Assembly: GCA_002297665.1 (NCBI GenBank)
Contig: DBMS01000007.1
Span: 459 to 6,036, forward strand
Length of the DNA: 5,578 nucleotides
Direction: 5' to 3'
Source: Holophagaceae bacterium UBA692
GTDB taxonomy: Bacteria > Acidobacteriota > Holophagae > Holophagales > Holophagaceae
Position 1 is the first letter of the stretch, and every line of letters starts with the position of its first letter. Of the stretch, positions 5,269-5,578 are shown in pieces. The notes under the pieces are model-generated. The model saw only the letters and a program-made list of their open reading frames with translations, made no database searches and had not been told where the DNA came from. Made by a program: the position numbers and the translations under genes.

Positions 5269-5578
5269 TTACTTAGCGAGGATCCCCTTGAGCTGCTCCT
5301 CGGCGCTCTGGGACGAAAGGGTGCTTCCTTCCAGGGAACGGATCTGCTGCTGGGACAAATCGATGCGGGGACCGAAGGCCTTTCGGTGAAACTGCCGGCA
5401 GAACTCCCGGGCGGTCGAGTCCGGATCCTGGCCCGGGGGCACCGCGAACCGGCAGAGGACCGTGCCCCGGGGGCCGTCCAGCCCACCCTGGAGGCCGCCG
5501 GCGGCGCTGGCCTCCACCACCACCCGGAAGCCGGCGGGATCCGGCGCCAGGCGCGGGGAGCCCGCCAAGAGGTCCGCC
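5269..5578 (-). CDS. 3' part of an unrecognised protein, incomplete at the right edge
   Basis: This minus-strand frame is open from the edge to the TAA at 5269-5271 and gives 102 residues. The only in-frame start candidate near the edge is a TTG at 5566-5568 without a convincing ribosome-binding site. The frame continues upstream of it (ADLL), so the true start probably lies outside the window. Codon use is strongly GC-ending and supports coding. Visible features are a beta-like stretch FRVVVEASAAGG, a second one GTVLCRFAVPPGQD, two Cys, a basic helix FCRQFHRKAF, and a Gln-rich amphipathic C-terminal helix (SQQQIRSLEG, AEEQLKGILAK). No signal peptide or membrane segment is seen in this part. 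I do not recognise the family. It shares the strand of the giant gene, but the 228-bp gap with its own promoter-like patch argues for separate transcription. Confidence 0.65.
   Translation of the reverse strand, partial: ADLLAGSPRLAPDPAGFRVVVEASAAGGLQGGLDGPRGTVLCRFAVPPGQDPDSTAREFCRQFHRKAFGPRIDLSQQQIRSLEGSTLSSQSAEEQLKGILAK

Noticed and set aside
5184..5486. A 100-residue minus-strand frame overlapping the right-edge gene
   Set aside because: It overlaps the frame at 5269-5578, has Arg/Ser/Pro-rich shadow composition, and runs into the AT-rich promoter-like region.
1..5578. CRISPR array, tRNA, rRNA, insertion sequence or phage features
   Set aside because: The only regular repeats are coding NHL and Ig units with 3-base periodicity. 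I saw no tRNA-like cloverleaf, transposase or terminal inverted repeats.

Overview
The window is GC-rich apart from one short AT-rich patch. It looks like a Gram-negative chromosome, most likely an acidobacterium; Holophaga/Geothrix relatives would fit, but this is inferred from protein style and not proven. The clues are a very large secreted protein made of NHL repeats, ASH/'choice-of-anchor D'-like domains and tandem Big_3_5-type Ig domains, plus a C-terminal Ig-like domain split by a membrane/cysteine segment, which I recall from many acidobacterial proteins. An OmpA-type outer-membrane barrel gene lies beside it.

Layout, left to right. Positions 1-168 hold the 3' end of an unrecognised plus-strand gene with a possible helix-turn-helix tail. 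Positions 169-220 are a short gap between convergent genes, almost filled by a near-perfect 41-bp palindrome that is probably a terminator or barrier hairpin. Positions 221-754 (minus) encode a 177-residue outer-membrane beta-barrel protein. Positions 766-5040 (minus) encode a 1424-residue exported protein that fills three quarters of the window. Positions 5041-5268 are a 228-bp control region with an AT-rich promoter-like island, an imperfect palindrome, and a strong Shine-Dalgarno sequence that could be masked by a small hairpin. Positions 5269-5578 (minus) hold the 3' part of an unrecognised gene running off the right edge.

The giant gene and the barrel gene are 11 bases apart on the same strand and almost certainly share a transcript. 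The giant carries a signal peptide (residues 1-38), then two blocks of six NHL repeats (two probable beta-propellers) separated by an ASH-like domain. These are followed by a second ASH-like domain, four Ig-like domains and the split C-terminal domain. The simplest reading is a surface or secreted binding protein made together with a small outer-membrane protein; a physical partnership is inference. The most interesting item is the hydrophobic hairpin with an RRRKR cluster and a cysteine, inserted into the last Ig-like domain. It resembles a sorting or anchoring signal but sits internally, not at the extreme C-terminus.
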